Assembly: GCF_902148845.1 (NCBI RefSeq)
Contig: NC_043755.1
Coordinates: 3,646,378-3,710,377 of the forward strand
DNA: 64,000 bases
Direction of reading: 5' to 3'
Origin: Salarias fasciatus
Taxonomy: Eukaryota > Chordata > Actinopteri > Blenniiformes > Blenniidae
The notes beneath the pieces were generated by a model. The model did not search any database, was not told the DNA's origin, and saw nothing but the letters and a program-made list of their open reading frames with translations. Numbering within the stretch: position 1 is the first letter of the stretch; each line of letters begins with the position of its first letter. Shown here one piece after another: positions 59,001 through 64,000 of the stretch. Position numbers and translations under genes: made by a program.

Positions 59001-62000
59001 AAAAAAAAAAAAAAAATCAACAGAAACTGTGAGGCAGAAACCTCAAACTCTGGGCCGCGTCTCCAGAGCATCCTGGTGCGAAAGCATCTAAGCATGAAGT
59101 GCAAACAGATTGTTCGGAATAAAAATAAACGTGAATGTACTAACCATTGTTTCTGTGGTGAGTATCTGCCTGAGGAAGTCGAGCAGAGCTGAGATCAGAA
59201 CCGCTGAGTCTTTATTGAATGAGAACACCAGCCTCTTCAAAAGTGCACAAAGTCCTGCACTGTGTTTCTTCAGAGCACTGAAAGAAACAGAAAAAGCAAT
59301 TGGAATCTTATTTAAATAAGAAACTAAAGATAAAAATGGTTGAAGGGGGCCGTGGTTGGCAGACGGTAAAAGAGCATTACACTTTGAGGTGATAGAGTCC
59401 GTAGTCGTGCTCTGTGAGGAATGTTAACGTCCTGATGCAGGTGAGGAGGAGCTGGACGCTGCTGTCCGCAGTTCCCAAAACCTCCAGCAGGGAGTTACAC
59501 ACTGAAGACATCATGTCTCGCCCTGGAAGAGCATTGGCAAGTTGATCTGCTTCTGACACACAGCTCTCACCAGGAGAGGACACCACCAGAGAAATGTCCT
59601 GACGAAGAGAAAAGGGAGACAATTCAGGCCTTTTTTTTTCTCCCCTGAAGGAGTTCAGTTGCTTTGCTGTTGAAAGCGCCTCCTAACCTGGTCACACAGT
59701 GACTGTAATATCGTCCCCACGAGTTCGCTGCTCTGTTGCTGCTGCTGCTGCTGCAAGGTGTGATCAGTTGCGGGAACCAACAGAGACAGGAGCAAGGGAA
59801 ACAGGTCGGCCATTTGTTCGTCTCCGGAAACCGACCCGGACAGCAGGTGCAGCACTGCGCTCTTACAAGCTCTCTGAGACGCCAGAGCGTCCAGCAGAGA
59901 GAGCAGTCGCACGACCTGGGCCCAGCACGCGCTTTTACCCTCCGCCCTGCGGCAAGAAGATCACACGGCGCTTCAAACACGACTGAACTGGAAAGAGCGA
60001 GAGCGGTGGGGGCGATGGAGGCGCGTTCTTACGGCTGCAGCTCCTCCAGCAGCATCTCCGACAGCGTCTTCATGATGAGGGTGGCAGTGGGTGAGGAAAG
60101 GTCTGCCAGCTGAACGCACACTCGCCTCAGCATGGCGAGAAGGGGAGGGCAGCTGGTGGCACACACGGTCCTCAGAGCCTCGGAGAACACCTTCCACTGC
60201 GCACGGATGTGCATGCTCCATAGCTTCCTTGTGTTTAAGGCGACCGCCACGTCTTGGACTGAAATCACCTGGGGGAGGAAACGGTCTCTTAATATTCTGA
60301 CAGTGGGAACGCTTGACAGGTTTGTTTGAATTAAAATCAATACTGGTGTCACTGCCTATTTGTTCAATTTACCGAGGCCATCAAAAAGCTACTGCAATGC
60401 AAACCTGAGTGAGATAACCTGAGGGGCGGGTATCAATGTACTCAATGAATTCTAATAGAATTTGATTGAAATATAAATTCAAAGCATAAGAGCTGATGTA
60501 TACTGAAAACTGACCGTTGATTTTACGTACATTGGCAGAATAATTGCTGCTCTTTTGATTTTAATGAAATTTTACAAGTGAACTCCAAAGAAAAAAACAT
60601 AAATAGTGCATGTAGCAAGCTCTGCACTGTTGTTTATAATATAGAAAAGATCTTTTGCATAATATACATCATTAAAGCAATCAATGGAAATTCTGGACAT
60701 ATTAGTCAATACAATACAAGGATAATATCATCAAAGTGCAACTTTTTCAGACAACAAGAGAGGCCGACATCACCTGAGTGCTCTGCATTGGCAGTGGGAG
60801 AGGCAGGAGCTCTGACAACAGCGTCAGGCCCGAGAAGAGACCCTCTGGAGCTTTGAGCAGCGAGGTTAAAACCTCTTTTAGCATCAAAGACCACGTGTTG
60901 CTGGCCAGAGTTTCTTCTGTATGAGTCACCTGCAGCAGACGCATGAAACACTGTGAATCACATTTCTACTTCAAGCAATCCCAGCTGCACTCTGGGGTAT
61001 TCACACACCTCCTCACTGACGCCCTGCGTGAAGGTGAGCAGCACGTCCACGATGAGCGCCTGCACTCTGGTCTCCTCGCCGTCCAGACGTCCCGACGCGG
61101 GGATGGAGCAAACGATCATGTGGAGTGTCACTAACACGTTGGCAACGCGGGCGTCCCTGAACTGGAAGGCTCCGCCGCGGAGCAGCTCCGTCAGCATGGT
61201 GCGCAGTAACCTGAGGGTGCTGATACATATGCTGAGGATCATGCAGCGCTGCTGCGTCGGGCCCATGTGTCCGTGAACGCGCCACGGCTGCAGCAGCACG
61301 CCGCACAGCTTCTGCAGGACGCGCACGCACGTGTCCAGACCTTCCCCAGAGAACAGCTGGACAGCTGCGAGGCTCCACTTCAGATCCCTCTGCTGACCTG
61401 CAGACGACCAGAGGAGAAAGTGTCCCTTCTGTCACCGCTGCATTTAACATTCGGTAAACACGTTATAATACATCAAAGCAGATTACCCATAAGCATCATA
61501 TCAAAGCGAGACAATGTCGATACTAATACCATTCTGTCATTTAATTATTAATTTACCCTCCACAGCCGGAGGCGGGCAGGCGATGTGGCAGAGGACCCTC
61601 AGAGCAGTCACCAGCCCGGCTCCTTCGGCAGTCAGCACATTTTCCACGTTCTGAAGTCGACAGAAAACCACATTTAGAGAGATACACAGCAAACCTATCT
61701 GCACATCGCCTTGAGTGAATCAGGATGCAGAGTCAGTAAATGTTGGAGCAGTTCAGACTCGTCAGTGAGGCTGCACATTCCTACAGAGCGTTTTTCTCCG
61801 GTTGCTGTAAGGTCAGGCTGAGAGTGTGAACAATGAATACTTCATGCTTAAAAACTCCAGCAGTGATGAGAATTTTTATGAGGGTGGCACTATGTCAACT
61901 GCACTGATTTTGTGTCGTATTTGAGACTTTAATTTGCATTTTTTAACATAAATTTGCTTCTCTTAATTCCTTACATTTCAAAACACTGGTAATTTATCAT

Positions 62001-64000
62001 ATTTATGTACTGTATATTTTAACATCCTTTCAAAATCATAACCGATTTATTTTACAATGTATAAATGGAACAAGAACACAAGGAGACGACATCGCTACAC
62101 ACAGCACAAAATAAAGTTAAGGACAAATTGGAGAAGAATATCATATCACTTAGACACACATTGACAGAGCAGCAAAGAAGCAACCTTCATCCACAGACCA
62201 GACAGTAACAGAGAACAAACTAAGTCATGTCATGCACACTTTTATATTCACACAAAGTTAAACACATCTAGTTTTGCCAAACTTGACATGTATCTACGTG
62301 TTTTTCAGCTTGTTTTCTTCTTTGATAATAATGTATAACTATATTACGAACAGAGTGGTGTGAATGTGGAATCCTGATCTTATCAGTGAACGAGTTAACA
62401 CACATCATGAATAAGATAAAAGAGACAAATTCGCTGCTGTCCAGTCCCCGCAAACTGGGAAAAAAAAACCGTACTAAATCTACTTCCTGAAAGGGAATCT
62501 GCAGCGACGACAGATGTCTCCAGGAAAGACAGGAGGATGAAAAGTCAACGAAAGCCAAAATAAACAAACATTATGAAATGTTGCTGCATTCCAGCAGGAA
62601 GCTTGTAGAGTGGAGGATCTGCACCTGTTTGATGTAGTCGATGAGGGTGGGACAGCTGCCAATTTCAAAGCGGAGTTTCTCCAGTGGCTCCAACCATTTA
62701 CAGAGCTCTGAGAAGAAAAAAAACGTCAAATATACAAAAAAAACTCCAGCACACAGTCCATGCATGTGAAATTAGAGATATTCACCCTGTAATTTGGCGT
62801 TCGTGTCATCTGCCTTTGCTAAGGTGAGCAGTGGAGCGGCGTATTGTTCCATCATCCGCAGCTCATTAGAGGTCTGCACCACCAGCAAAACCAGCATGCA
62901 GGCATAGTTATACGTCACTGCTTTGCGAGCCTTGGCCTCACTAAAAAAAAAAAAAAAAAAAAAGGGGTGAGAAAAGAAAATCAGGTGAAATAACACTGGA
63001 TTCAAAGCAGTAACAGGAAGCATGTAGGATGAGCAGCCGGTCGTACTCCTGTCCTTCCTTGCTGTGGTGCTGGAGCAGCGTCACCAGGCACGACAAGTTG
63101 TTCTCCTGGCTGAAAACGTGGGCGACGGCGCTGCGGCCCGTCTGCGTGAAAGTCATCAGGTAGATGGCGTGCAGCATGGCCAGGACCTCCGCGACGTCGC
63201 CCTCCTCCAGTCCCGCGCCGCCTTCTCCTCCGGCAGCCACGTGGCTCATGAGTTCGGAGATGCCCTGCAGGGCGTGCAGCGCCTGCATCAGCCACGCGCC
63301 AAAGCCCTCCTCGCCGAAGCCGGGCCCCGTGAGTCCTGCCTCCCCGCGGGTGAACGTGCTCTCCTCGCCATCGGAGTCGGCCACCGACGCCAGGAGGCGC
63401 AGCAGCAGGTTGGTGGGGGTGGGCTGGGCCAGGAGGAAGAGCAGGCCTGACTGAGTGGCCGAGAGGAAGCGCAGAAGCTCCCGGACGGCTTGGGTGACGC
63501 CCAGATGACCAGCGGCCGCCGCCACCGACAGCACCGCCGTCGTGCTCTCCAGGAAGCGACGCGCGTGCATATACCTGGAAAACGAAGATTCAGTCAATGC
63601 ACCAGAAGTTTATAGAACTTATTTAAGTGAATGCAAAGTGAGATTTGAGGCCGTGTGTCTGAATGTGCACCTGTACAGCGTGGGGTATGGGTTGTCCCTC
63701 TCCTGTGGTCCCGTTATCCTCGCCGTCGTGGGGAAGGCTTTCCCGGGAGGCTGCACCATGCAGTGAGGGGCTGTTTCCAACAGGTGATGCAGCTCTTCCA
63801 AAACCTCAGCCATCCTATCCAGCTCCCCCTCGCTGACAGGGGAGGAGTTCAGGGACAAGTCCTCCTCCATGGGGCTCTCGGCGTCCTCCATCTCCTCCTG
63901 CGGGCGACAGTCCGTCACGGTTAAAAGAAAGACTGAAACACTGTCAGTGCACAGTGTGTGGAGTTCAGGCGGCCGTCTTTACCTGCTGGGGCTCGCTCCA
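56042..64000 (-). CDS. virma: VIRMA (vir-like m6A methyltransferase associated), 3' part
   Basis: The large scaffold of the m6A writer complex, with WTAP, ZC3H13, HAKAI and RBM15. It directs METTL3/14 to 3'UTR and near-stop sites in the nucleus. Nineteen exons on the minus strand: 63983-64000 (partial), 63671-63897, 63047-63574, 62786-62940, 62625-62707, 61557-61650, 61009-61397, 60774-60929, 60033-60268, 59688-59946, 59381-59598, 59145-59277, 58766-58906, 58460-58656, 58191-58287, 57852-58018, 57424-57773, 56346-56492, 56042-56259. They sum to 1270 aa of ~1800. Landmarks: TFTQGVSEE; TLASNTWSLMLKEVL; LLSELLPLPLPMQSTQV; ALNTRKLWSMH; a seven-Gln run (Q7); LERSFLSEPSSPGHTKAPKG; RPHDIFRQRKQNTSRPPSM; and an RG/Gly-rich tail ending RGRHVRSFTR. 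Mostly helical repeats are expected before the disordered RGG-type tail. The Gly runs in the tail are longer than in human. The 5' part lies beyond the window. Confidence 0.95.
58699..58719. repeat. A-run in a virma intron
   Basis: About 20 consecutive A. On the sense strand it is a T-run some 35 bases upstream of the acceptor of exon 58460-58656. Confidence 0.85.
62943..62963. repeat. A-run abutting a virma splice acceptor
   Basis: 21 consecutive A. On the virma sense strand this is an uninterrupted T-run running straight into the acceptor TAG of exon 62786-62940, giving an extreme polypyrimidine tract. Confidence 0.85.

Overview
This is vertebrate genomic DNA, almost certainly from a teleost fish. 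The genes are split by canonical GT-AG introns, spacers are AT-rich with many (CA/GT)n, (CT)n and (AT)n microsatellites, and there are remnants of L2-type LINEs and short inverted-repeat elements of the kind common in fish. The encoded proteins match well-known vertebrate families. The gene order and orientation (tmem67+, pdp1+, cdh17-, gem-, rad54b- with fsbp- nested inside it, virma-) is that of human 8q22.1, so this is an old conserved synteny block rather than an accessory or mobile region. No operons, CRISPR arrays or tRNA/rRNA genes were seen.

Layout. 1-363: last two coding exons of tmem67 (meckelin). 364-2232: spacer and CpG-rich pdp1 promoter with a full CRE palindrome, a CCAAT box and an upstream ORF in the first exon. 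3954-8488: complete pdp1 coding region (eight exons, 525 aa), then a 3'UTR to about 10258. 10259-14212: spacer holding one unexplained GC-rich exon-like ORF. 14213-23774: complete cdh17 (LI-cadherin), 17 coding exons, 815 aa, minus strand. 23784-27100: cdh17 upstream region with a likely non-coding first exon and promoter. 27671-29167: complete gem (RGK GTPase), four coding exons, 306 aa, minus strand, with a TATA box near 29495. 29520-35620: about 6 kb with no gene recognised. 35866-47402: complete rad54b, 15 coding exons, 930 aa, minus strand; its second intron contains the whole two-exon fsbp gene (42013-43614, 306 aa). 50607-53709: a plus-strand five-exon gene for a 323-aa RING plus TRAF-type zinc-finger protein (rnf41-like). 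54271-55178: a DNA transposon-like element with ~220-bp inverted repeats and TTAA flanks. 56042-64000: the 3' 19 coding exons of virma (about 1270 aa); the 5' part lies beyond the window.

The genes act in unrelated processes: ciliary transition zone (tmem67), pyruvate dehydrogenase activation (pdp1), epithelial adhesion (cdh17), calcium-channel and cytoskeletal control (gem), recombination repair (rad54b), transcription silencing (fsbp), ubiquitylation (rnf41-like) and m6A writing (virma). I infer shared ancestry of the block, not a shared pathway. All exon boundaries were read by eye from splice sites, reading phase and remembered family sequences; no alignment was run. The phases of all complete genes sum to whole reading frames. 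I found no convincing new biological system. The items most worth a second look are the rnf41-like gene between rad54b and virma, the TTAA element with its CpG-rich tandem-repeat core, the orphan exon near 10770-11089, a GC-AG intron in rad54b, and several splice sites built into microsatellites.
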